Positions 1 through 5,517 of a stretch of 7,202 bases of DNA are shown here, piece after piece. Position 1 is the stretch's first letter, and each line of letters opens with the position of its first letter. The notes under the pieces are model-generated. The model was given only the letters and a program-made list of their open reading frames with translations, had not been told where the DNA came from and searched no databases. The translations under genes were made by a program, and so were the position numbers. Source of the DNA: Candidatus Krumholzibacteriia bacterium (GTDB taxonomy: Bacteria; Krumholzibacteriota; Krumholzibacteriia; LZORAL124-64-63); contig JAQULN010000145.1 in the NCBI GenBank assembly GCA_028718575.1, positions 1 to 7,202 on the forward strand, in the 5' to 3' direction.

Positions 1-1726
1 CCTCGCCGGTACTGTCGCGCTCGGCGTAGCGTTCAGCCGCCGCGCCAGCCGCGACGCGACGAGCTACTTCCTGGCCGGCCGCTCGTTGCCCTGGTGGATC
101 CTGGGGACCAGCATGGTGGCGACGACCTTCGCCGCCGACACTCCCCTGGCGGTCACGGGCTTCGTGCGCGATCACGGCATCTGGTTCAATTGGTTCGGCT
201 GGCACTACGTGCTGGGCCAGACGCTGGCGGTCTTTCTGTTCAGCCGTTTCTGGCGCCGCGCGGAGGTCGTGACCGACAACGAACTGATCGAACTGCGCTA
301 CGCCGGCAAGCCCGCGGCTGTGCTGCGGGCGTTCAAGGCTTTCTACTTCGCCATCCTCTACAACTTCATCGTGCTGGGCTGGGTCTTGAAGGGCATGGCG
401 ACGGTCGCGGAGATGGTCCTGGGCATCGACCCCACGGTGGCGGTGCTGGCCGGCGCGGGCTTCGCGTTGCTGTACGCGCTGATGGCGGGATTCTGGGGCG
501 TGGTCGTCACGGACGTTCTGCAGTTCGCGCTGGCAATGGCCGGATCGATTATCCTGGCCGTGGCCGCCGTCGCGCGTTGCGGCGGGATCGCGGCGCTGAA
601 GGCCCGCCTGGCAGCGTCCCCGCTGGTGACCGCGGACACGTTGGCGTTCGTACCCGGCGGCGGTCTCGGCCTCGAGGACAACTTCTTTCGCTTCCTGGTC
701 TTCATCACGGTGATGTGGTGGGCCGCCCATAACGCCGACGGCGGCGGCTACCTGATCCAGCGCATGGCCGCAGCCCGCAACGAACGGCACGCCCGCGCCG
801 CGACGCTCTGGTACGTGATTGCGGTCAACGCGGTTCGTTACTGGCCGTGGATCCTGGCGGCCCTCGCCTCGCTGGTGCTGTTGCCCTCTCTGGCGGAAGG
901 CCAGAGTTCCGAGGCCGCCTATCCGCTGCTGATGCGCGAACTGCTGGGACCGGGGTTGCTGGGGCTCATGCTCGTGAGCTTCTTCGCGGCCTTCATGTCC
1001 ACGGTCGATACCCATTTGAACTGGGGAGCGAGCTATCTGATCAACGACGTCTACCTGCGCTTTCTGCGGCCGCAGGCCACAGCGCGCGAGACGGTCGTCG
1101 CGGCCAAGTTCTGCGTGGGCGGCATGATGGTCCTGGCGGCGGTGGTCGCTTTCTACTTGACCAATATCGGCACGGCCTGGCTCTTCGTCTGGGCGATGGG
1201 GGCGGGCATCGGGCCGGTCTTGATCCTGCGCTGGTTCTGGTGGCGGATCAACGCCTGGAGCGAGATCGCGGCGCTCAGTTCGAGTGTTCTGATCGCGCTG
1301 GCCTTCGAGGTCGGTAGTGCCGTGCAGGCCGGTGCCGCGTATCGCTTGTTCGCCACGCCGCTCATCATCGGCGACCTGGCGCTGGGGACGCATCACAAGG
1401 CTCTGATCCTGGTGCCGGCGAGCCTGCTCGTTTGGCTGGCGGCGACTCTGGCGACGAGCCCGGTGCCGGCGCCGCGGTTGGCGCAGTTCTTCCGCCGCGT
1501 GCGCCCCGGCGGCGCCTGGCGGCCCGTGGCGCGCCTCTGTCCCGACGTCGTGGCCGACGGATTGAGTCGGCACACGGTCTTGGCCTGGCTGGGCGGTGTG
1601 GCACTGGTCTACGGGTTGCTCTTCGGCTTGGGCAAGCTACTGCTCGGCGATCTCGCCGCGGCGGCCTTGCTCTTCGGCCTGGCGCTGGTGGGGTTGGTGC
1701 CGGTGGTGCGCGAACTACGCCGCTAG
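1..1726 (+). CDS. Sodium:solute symporter (SSS family), N-terminus cut by window edge
   Basis: This inner-membrane protein probably uses the sodium gradient to import a small solute; the substrate cannot be read from sequence. The frame is open from base 2 to the TAG at 1724-1726, giving 574 visible residues. The family motif FLAGRSLPWW (visible residues 23-32) is followed by GTSMVATTFAADTPLAVTG, so only a short N-terminal piece, most of the first membrane helix, is missing. A TTG at 86 lies inside this motif and is not the start. Many hydrophobic helices follow, for example around residues 145-166, 172-191, 269-295, 319-336 and 365-386. The segment AAFMSTVDTHLNWGASYLINDVY (about 329-351) matches the family's conserved helix, whose Ser/Thr (S333, T334) line the Na2 sodium site in characterised members. 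The gene converges on the histidine kinase and overlaps it by 4 nt. Family assignment is firm; substrate is unknown. Confidence 0.93.
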   Translation, partial: LAGTVALGVAFSRRASRDATSYFLAGRSLPWWILGTSMVATTFAADTPLAVTGFVRDHGIWFNWFGWHYVLGQTLAVFLFSRFWRRAEVVTDNELIELRYAGKPAAVLRAFKAFYFAILYNFIVLGWVLKGMATVAEMVLGIDPTVAVLAGAGFALLYALMAGFWGVVVTDVLQFALAMAGSIILAVAAVARCGGIAALKARLAASPLVTADTLAFVPGGGLGLEDNFFRFLVFITVMWWAAHNADGGGYLIQRMAAARNERHARAATLWYVIAVNAVRYWPWILAALASLVLLPSLAEGQSSEAAYPLLMRELLGPGLLGLMLVSFFAAFMSTVDTHLNWGASYLINDVYLRFLRPQATARETVVAAKFCVGGMMVLAAVVAFYLTNIGTAWLFVWAMGAGIGPVLILRWFWWRINAWSEIAALSSSVLIALAFEVGSAVQAGAAYRLFATPLIIGDLALGTHHKALILVPASLLVWLAATLATSPVPAPRLAQFFRRVRPGGAWRPVARLCPDVVADGLSRHTVLAWLGGVALVYGLLFGLGKLLLGDLAAAALLFGLALVGLVPVVRELRR

Positions 1727-3240
1727 CTCTCGGCCGAGTTGGCCTTGGCGGCGTTGACCGCCGGCAGCTGGAAGCGGAACGCCGCGCCACGGCCCGGCTC
1801 GCTGGCGACGGTCAGTCGGCTGCCGTGCTCCTCGACGATCTTGGCGGCAATCGCCAGCCCCAGACCGCTGCTCTGGCCTTTGCGGCTGCGGCTGCGGTCG
1901 CCGGTGAAAAAGCGCTCGAAAATATGCGGCAGGTCCTGGGAATCGATGCCGGGGCCATCATCGCAAACGGCGACCTCCACTGTGCGGTCCGGCAGCGTCG
2001 CGAGGCTGACCACGACCTCGCCGCCGTCACGGCCGAATTTGATGCCGTTCTCCATCAGATTCTGTACGACCTGCGCGATCTGCAGCGGATCGGCGTTGAC
2101 CAGGGGCAGCTCGGCCGGGTAGCGGCATTCCAGGCGGATGCCGCGGGCGGCGGCGGAGACCTCGCAGCGGGTCAGGACTCCCTCGATCAGTTCCGGCAAC
2201 AGAAACTCCTCGAACTGGAAGCGGGCCTGGCCGGCATCCAGCCGCGAGATCTGCAGCAGGTGATCGACCAGACGATCCAGATGCGACAGGTTGTCGTCGA
2301 TGATCCCCAGATAGCGCTGGAACTCGGATCGGTCCATCTGCTCGGCGCGCAAGCCGAGGGTTTCGACATAGCCGCGCAGGCTGGCCATCGGCGTGCGCAG
2401 ATCGTGCGAGATGTTGGCGATGAGCTGGCGCTGGAACTGCTCCTTGTTGCGCAGCTCGGTGATCAGCGATTCCAGCCTGGTCGCCATGCTGTTGAACGCG
2501 CGGCCGAGGTGGCCGAGATCATCGGCGCTCTTGTCCTGGACGCGGTGATCGAGCCGGCCCGCCGCGAGCGCAGCCGCCGCCGTGTTGAGAGTCTGGATGC
2601 GGCGGGTCAACCAGGCCAGCACGATCCAGCCCACCAGGAAGCTGCCCGCCAGACCGACCAGGATCGCCTGCAGCCAGAGCTGGCGCGGGTTCAACGTCAC
2701 GTCCTCGAGCGCGAAGATCAACGGGCGCCAGGATCCGGCGAGGTAGGCAATCGGCGCGCCGTCCGGGCCGGCGACCGCCGCCACATGGAAGATGCGGTTG
2801 ACGTACGCTTCGATGTTGGTCGGATCCGGATAGATCTTGTCGAACGCCCAGCCCGGCTCCGCCATGCCGGCCAGCAGTTCTGGATCGACCTCGCCGACCG
2901 CCGCCGGCAGACTGTCCGGCGCGCACGCCGCGATCACTTTGCCGCTCGTCGCGTCGAAGAACACGATCTCGGCGGCGAAGACGGCGATCGCCGCGCCGTA
3001 TTCTTGCGCCAGATCCTGCAACCGGTCCGGCGCCAAACTCGCGGCCAGAGCGGCGACGCTGTCGATTTCGACCGCGGCGAGTTCGCTGTACCAGTCGGCT
3101 TCGGCAGGATCCTGCTGCGGCGGCCGGAAAACCGTGCGCTCCATCCAGAGGTAGTAAACGGCGCCCACCAACACGACCAGACCCAGAAACAGAGCCGGGA
3201 CTCGTACATGGAGCTTGGTGAGCCAACGCGATCGTAGCAT
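1723..3240 (-). CDS. Membrane sensor histidine kinase of a two-component system
   Basis: This 505-residue inner-membrane kinase should autophosphorylate on histidine and pass the phosphate to the regulator encoded just upstream. Visible order: a transmembrane helix at about 14-32, an extracytoplasmic sensor region at about 33-187, a second helix at about 188-211, and a HAMP linker at about 212-263. The dimerisation/phosphoacceptor helix follows with H-box SHDLRTP (phosphoacceptor H279). The ATPase domain has N-box NLMENGIKF (N394, N398), G1 box DDGPGI (D427, G429, G431), F-box IFERFF (440-445) and G2 box GLGLA (459-463). All catalytic boxes are present, so it should be active. The ATG at 3238-3240 has a GAGGA ribosome site 8 nt upstream that overlaps the regulator's stop codon. 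The stop lies inside the end of the convergent symporter gene. The sensor region has a PAS/Cache-like strand pattern; its ligand is unknown. Confidence 0.96.
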   Translation of the reverse strand: MLRSRWLTKLHVRVPALFLGLVVLVGAVYYLWMERTVFRPPQQDPAEADWYSELAAVEIDSVAALAASLAPDRLQDLAQEYGAAIAVFAAEIVFFDATSGKVIAACAPDSLPAAVGEVDPELLAGMAEPGWAFDKIYPDPTNIEAYVNRIFHVAAVAGPDGAPIAYLAGSWRPLIFALEDVTLNPRQLWLQAILVGLAGSFLVGWIVLAWLTRRIQTLNTAAAALAAGRLDHRVQDKSADDLGHLGRAFNSMATRLESLITELRNKEQFQRQLIANISHDLRTPMASLRGYVETLGLRAEQMDRSEFQRYLGIIDDNLSHLDRLVDHLLQISRLDAGQARFQFEEFLLPELIEGVLTRCEVSAAARGIRLECRYPAELPLVNADPLQIAQVVQNLMENGIKFGRDGGEVVVSLATLPDRTVEVAVCDDGPGIDSQDLPHIFERFFTGDRSRSRKGQSSGLGLAIAAKIVEEHGSRLTVASEPGRGAAFRFQLPAVNAAKANSAES

Positions 3241-3248
3241 GGCGCGAT

Positions 3249-3253
3249 TCCTC
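3249..3253 (-). promoter_or_regulatory. Ribosome binding site of the histidine kinase, overlapping the regulator stop
   Basis: On the minus strand GAGGA lies 8 nt before the kinase ATG. Its first bases are the GA of the regulator's TGA stop (3252-3254), so the sequence reads TGAGGA. A ribosome ending on the regulator would sit on the kinase start region, which favours coupled translation of the pair. This also fixes the kinase start. Confidence 0.8.
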
Positions 3254-3980
3254 AGATGTAATCCTCGGTGAAGCGATATCCGATGCCCCAGACCGTCAAG
3301 ATCAGCCGCGGGCGATTCGGATTCTCTTCAATCTTGTTCCGCAAACGGTTGATATGGCTATTGACCGTGTGTTCGTAAATATCCGAGTCCTGGTCCCAGA
3401 CCAGGTCGAGCAACTGGCGGCGGCTGAAGGTTCGGCCGGGGCGGGCCGCCAGGGTGTGCAAGAGGTCATATTCCTTGACCGTCAATTGGACCGGTTCGCC
3501 GCGGACCTCGACCTTGCGCTTGCTGTGGTCGATCTTCAAAGGGCCCAGATCGAGGATCTGATCGCCGGCGGCGATGCGCGCCAGTTCTTCCGCGCGCTCG
3601 ATCCGCCGCCGCAGCACCTTGATGCGGGCCACCAGCTCGCGCACCGAGAACGGCTTGGTCATGTAGTCGTCGCATCCGAGCTCGAGACCCAACACCTTGT
3701 CCGCTTCCTCGCTGCGAGCGGTCAGCATCAAGACCGGCGTGCGGCTGTCCTGGGCGCGGATCTCGCGCAGGACTTCCAGACCCGAGAGCGACGGCAGCAT
3801 CCAATCGAGAATCACCAGCGAGAAGGGCCCGTCTTGAAAGGCGCGTAGGCCGGTTTCTCCGTCCGCGGCTGCGACGACCTGATAGCCCTCGCTCTGCAGA
3901 TGCATCGCCAGCAAATCGATCAGTTCCTGGTCGTCTTCGATCAGCAGCAATCGTTTGCTGTGATTCGCGAACTCGTTCAT
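3252..3980 (-). CDS. OmpR/PhoB-family response regulator
   Basis: This 242-residue cytoplasmic transcription factor is the expected partner of the kinase 11 nt downstream. The receiver domain (about 10-122) carries the acidic pair D16/D17 in LLLIEDD, phosphoacceptor D59 in LVILDWMLPSLSG, switch residue T87 in LMLTARS and K109 in MTKPF, all canonical. The C-terminal winged-helix DNA-binding domain (about 142-240) includes SRRQLLDLVWD, the recognition helix region EHTVNSHINRLRNKIE and the wing TVWGIGYRF. The frame stays open upstream to about 4619, but that part is arginine-rich and not regulator-like. The start at MNEFANHSKR is chosen because the receiver begins here and GGAG sits 8 nt before the ATG. 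The gene is divergent from the ABC exporter operon, which is a plausible target. OmpR/PhoB regulators usually bind tandem direct repeats as dimers; a candidate lies at 4133-4151. Confidence 0.96.
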   Translation of the reverse strand: MNEFANHSKRLLLIEDDQELIDLLAMHLQSEGYQVVAAADGETGLRAFQDGPFSLVILDWMLPSLSGLEVLREIRAQDSRTPVLMLTARSEEADKVLGLELGCDDYMTKPFSVRELVARIKVLRRRIERAEELARIAAGDQILDLGPLKIDHSKRKVEVRGEPVQLTVKEYDLLHTLAARPGRTFSRRQLLDLVWDQDSDIYEHTVNSHINRLRNKIEENPNRPRLILTVWGIGYRFTEDYI

Positions 3981-3988
3981 GGTCGACG

Positions 3989-3992
3989 CTCC
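3989..3992 (-). promoter_or_regulatory. Ribosome binding site of the response regulator
   Basis: GGAG on the minus strand lies 8 nt before the ATG at 3978-3980. It supports the 242-residue start over any start further upstream in the same open frame. Confidence 0.7.
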
Positions 3993-4035
3993 GCGGTACG
4001 AAAAGTCCTCCGTGACACTCTCTACTAAACGCAAG

Positions 4036-4063
4036 TTTATCACGTGGCTACAGCGAACACCAA
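4036..4063 (-). promoter_or_regulatory. Candidate sigma-70-type promoter for the two-component operon
   Basis: Reading the minus strand, TTGGTG (4058-4063) and GATAAA (4036-4041) are separated by 16 nt. The second hexamer sits in an AT-richer patch, and transcription from it would give a leader of about 50 nt before the regulator ATG. Both hexamers match the consensus only partly, and the genome's own sigma preferences are unknown, so this is the best visible candidate rather than a firm call. Confidence 0.3.
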
Positions 4064-4132
4064 GCGTTGTATTGTGGCGAAACCGTGATGAATCGGCGCG
4101 GCGCCGCCGCGCGCGCCGCACCGAACACTGAT

Positions 4133-4151
4133 ATCGAAAAAAGAATCGAAA
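4133..4151. promoter_or_regulatory. Direct repeat of ATCGAAA, candidate regulator box
   Basis: The heptamer ATCGAAA occurs at 4133-4139 and again at 4145-4151, start to start 12 bp, inside the AT-rich island between the divergent operons. OmpR/PhoB-family regulators typically bind tandem direct repeats about one helical turn apart, so this is a reasonable candidate box for the adjacent regulator. The 12-bp period is slightly longer than the common 10-11 bp. No match to a known box is claimed. Confidence 0.3.
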
Positions 4152-4165
4152 CGAGACGATCTCGT
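4151..4165. promoter_or_regulatory. Perfect 6-3-6 dyad, candidate operator
   Basis: ACGAGA and TCTCGT form a perfect 6-bp inverted repeat around a 3-nt centre (CGA). It directly abuts the second ATCGAAA repeat. The form suits a dimeric DNA-binding protein. As RNA it would be only a small hairpin with a tight loop, and no T-run follows, so a terminator is unlikely. Confidence 0.3.
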
Positions 4166-4310
4166 GAGAAATTGTTGGCAAAATAACAGCACCAGGCGGG
4201 TTCCCCCCAGGACTAACCTGCGGTCGTCTCGCTCCGTGGCTCAAGCCGCGCGACTGATGGAACATGCCGCGCCTTTCCTGACGACCTCGCGGCGGCACCT
4301 GGCAGCCGGA

Positions 4311-4364
4311 CGCACCGCAGGTTGAATAGACGCCCGGATCGCGGTCCTCTGCGGTGCGGGCGTC
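4311..4364 (+). repeat. Interleaved inverted repeats (A-B-A'-B') in the exporter leader region
   Basis: Arm A (4311-4320, CGCACCGCAG) is perfectly complementary to A' (4349-4358). Arm B (4329-4336, GACGCCCG) is perfectly complementary to B' (4357-4364). The order A, B, A', B' is that of an H-type pseudoknot, and A' and B' share two bases (4357-4358). In RNA the two stems could stack or compete. The element lies 181 nt upstream of the ATPase start. It would be transcribed only if the exporter promoter lies before about 4310, for example in the AT-rich island. Chance pairing is possible in GC-rich DNA, though two perfect stems of 10 and 8 bp within 54 nt are notable. Confidence 0.4.
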
Positions 4365-4389
4365 GTCCGTTCTTGGCGGCCATGATTTC

Positions 4390-4419
4390 TTGACCGCGAA
4401 ATCGCCATCGCATAACAAT
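4390..4419 (+). promoter_or_regulatory. Weak candidate promoter for the ABC exporter operon
   Basis: TTGACC (4390-4395) matches the -35 consensus at five of six positions. It is followed after 18 nt by AACAAT (4414-4419), or after 15 nt by CATAAC (4411-4416), each a four-of-six match to the -10 consensus. The spacers are not ideal. Transcription from here would leave a leader of about 120 nt and would exclude the interleaved repeats at 4311-4364. An upstream promoter in the AT-rich island is an equal alternative. Confidence 0.25.
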
Positions 4420-4445
4420 GGCCGTCCGCGAGTATTGTGCCGCCC

Positions 4446-4471
4446 GCGACGGCCGGCACCGCGCCGGTCGC
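4446..4471 (+). repeat. GC-rich hairpin in the exporter leader
   Basis: GCGAC (4446-4450) pairs with GTCGC (4467-4471), and with one bulged base the stem continues with about three further G-C pairs. No T-run follows, so it is not an intrinsic terminator. It could be a leader structure or a chance product of GC-rich sequence. Confidence 0.3.
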
Positions 4472-4502
4472 TTCGCCGGCTTGCCAGCTTGCAACCAGTA
4501 CG

Positions 4503-4524
4503 GACCCGTCCCACGAACCGGGTC
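4503..4524 (+). repeat. Small hairpin just upstream of the ATPase ribosome site
   Basis: GACCCG (4503-4508) and CGGGTC (4519-4524) form a 6-bp stem with a 10-nt loop, ending 10 nt before the AGGA of the ATPase ribosome site. Such a stem could affect access of the ribosome to the start, but nothing here shows that it does. Confidence 0.3.
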
Positions 4525-4534
4525 ATGAAACGAG

Positions 4535-4538
4535 AGGA
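4535..4538 (+). promoter_or_regulatory. Ribosome binding site that sets the ATPase start
   Basis: AGGA, within GAGAGGA, lies 7 nt before the ATG at 4546. The in-frame ATG at 4525 and the upstream ATG at 4354 have no comparable site. The ATPase start is therefore placed at 4546. Confidence 0.75.
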
Positions 4539-4545
4539 TGCTGCG

Positions 4546-5517
4546 ATGGCGAACCCGGCTGAGATTCGCGAACTCCCGGCAATCGGCGAGCCGCTGTTGT
4601 TGGTTGAAGGGCTGTCCAAACGCTACGGCGAGACCCTGGCCGTCAACGACGTCAGCTTGCGGATCCCGCGCGGCAGCATCTACGGCTTCCTCGGACCCAA
4701 CGGCGCCGGCAAGACGACGACCATCCGCTGCCTGATGGACATCATCCTGCCCGATCGGGGGACCATGCTCCTGGCCGGCGTTGCGCTCGACCGCCGGCGG
4801 CGCGACCGCATTGGTTACCTGCCGGAGGAACGCGGCCTCTACCGCAAGATGACCTGCCAGGATCAGCTCGCGTACCTGGCCCAGCTCAAAGGCGTACCGC
4901 GGCGGGAATCCCAGCAGCGGGCCTGGCGATGGCTCGAGCGGCTAGAACTCGGCTCGTACGCCAAGAGCAAGGTCGACAACCTGTCGAAGGGCATGCAGCA
5001 GAAACTGCAGTTCGCGGCGACCTTCATCTTCGAACCTGACCTAGTGATCCTCGATGAAGTGTTCAGCGGCCTGGATCCGCTGAACATCGAACTGATGCGG
5101 GATCTGATCCTCGAGCAGAAACAGAAGGGCACCACGATCCTGTTCTCGACCCACATGCTGGCCGAGGCCGAACGGCTCTGCGATGCGGTCTGCCTGATCG
5201 AAGGCGGAATAAAGATCCTCGACGGATCGCTGGCGGAGGTCCGCGCCGCTTTTCCGTTCCAGATGGTGCGCGCCGTGTACCGCGACGGCCGCGAGCCGCC
5301 GGCTGATCTGCCCGGCGTGGTGGACCGCCGCCAGGACGACGGCACGTGGCGTTTCGAGCTGGCGCCCGGGATCGACGCGCAGAATATGCTGGCCCCGCTG
5401 GCCGCGGCCGGCCCGCTGTCGTTATTCGCGGCGAACCGGCCGACGCTCAGCGAGATCTTTTTGACAGCCGTGCGGCGCCAACGCGAAAGCCGCACCAGCG
5501 ATCGGAGCGAACGATGA
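4546..5517 (+). CDS. ABC transporter ATP-binding protein, NatA-like exporter type
   Basis: This 323-residue cytoplasmic ATPase would power export through the permease encoded next to it. Visible motifs: Walker A GPNGAGKT (50-57); a Q-loop region reading GYLPEERGLYRKMT (90-103), with Glu where most ABC proteins have Gln, as is usual in NatA/YhaQ-type ATPases; signature LSKGM (146-150), a variant of LSGGQ; Walker B LVILDE with catalytic E171; D-loop SGLD (174-177); and switch H203 in STHM. A C-terminal extension (about 235-323) resembles the accessory domain common in this subfamily (DUF4162-like). Length fits the family. The start at 4546 rests on the ribosome site; the frame is open further upstream, but that sequence is not ABC-like. 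Its TGA overlaps the permease ATG. The substrate is unknown: NatA-type members are linked to sodium export in Bacillus, but the family is broad. Confidence 0.95.
   Translation: MANPAEIRELPAIGEPLLLVEGLSKRYGETLAVNDVSLRIPRGSIYGFLGPNGAGKTTTIRCLMDIILPDRGTMLLAGVALDRRRRDRIGYLPEERGLYRKMTCQDQLAYLAQLKGVPRRESQQRAWRWLERLELGSYAKSKVDNLSKGMQQKLQFAATFIFEPDLVILDEVFSGLDPLNIELMRDLILEQKQKGTTILFSTHMLAEAERLCDAVCLIEGGIKILDGSLAEVRAAFPFQMVRAVYRDGREPPADLPGVVDRRQDDGTWRFELAPGIDAQNMLAPLAAAGPLSLFAANRPTLSEIFLTAVRRQRESRTSDRSER

Larger units (their letters stand above)
3981..4545. other. 565-bp divergent intergenic region with regulatory and structured sequence
   Basis: No credible gene is seen here. The frames that stay open (upstream extensions of the regulator and of the ATPase, and a minus-strand frame around 4213-4494) are rich in Arg, Ala and Pro, show no family resemblance and have no good ribosome site. 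From the regulator side the region holds a candidate minus promoter (4036-4063), a GC-only tract (about 4094-4119), and an AT-rich island (about 4128-4195) with a repeated heptamer and a dyad. Closer to the ATPase it holds interleaved inverted repeats (4311-4364), a weak plus-strand promoter candidate (4390-4419) and two hairpins (4446-4471, 4503-4524). It must carry the promoters for both divergent operons, but it is much longer than that requires. Confidence 0.7.

Noticed and set aside
86..88. TTG as the start of the symporter
   Set aside because: The frame is open to the left edge, and this TTG is the Leu of the conserved FLAGRSLPWW motif, so the gene starts before the window.
1432..3237. 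601-codon open frame on the plus strand, opposite the kinase
   Set aside because: It is antisense to a kinase with all catalytic motifs intact. Its product is rich in Arg, Ala, Gln and Asp with no recognisable domain, as expected for a shadow frame in high-GC DNA.
4094..4119. GC-only tract as an intrinsic terminator
   Set aside because: No T-run follows on either strand and there is no gene end nearby for it to serve.
4213..4494. Minus-strand frame of about 93 codons in the intergenic region
   Set aside because: It has no ribosome site, an Arg/Pro-rich product and no family resemblance.
4418..4528. 36-codon frame just before the ATPase
   Set aside because: There is no ribosome site, and its start overlaps a promoter candidate. 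Its composition matches the shadow frames around it.
4354..4545. Upstream extension of the ATPase frame from ATG 4354
   Set aside because: The added 64 residues are Arg/Pro-rich and not ABC-like. The ATG at 4546 has AGGA 7 nt upstream.
3981..4619. Upstream extension of the response regulator frame
   Set aside because: The receiver domain starts at the ATG at 3980 with a good ribosome site. The extension is basic and low in complexity, and it runs into the divergent ATPase gene.
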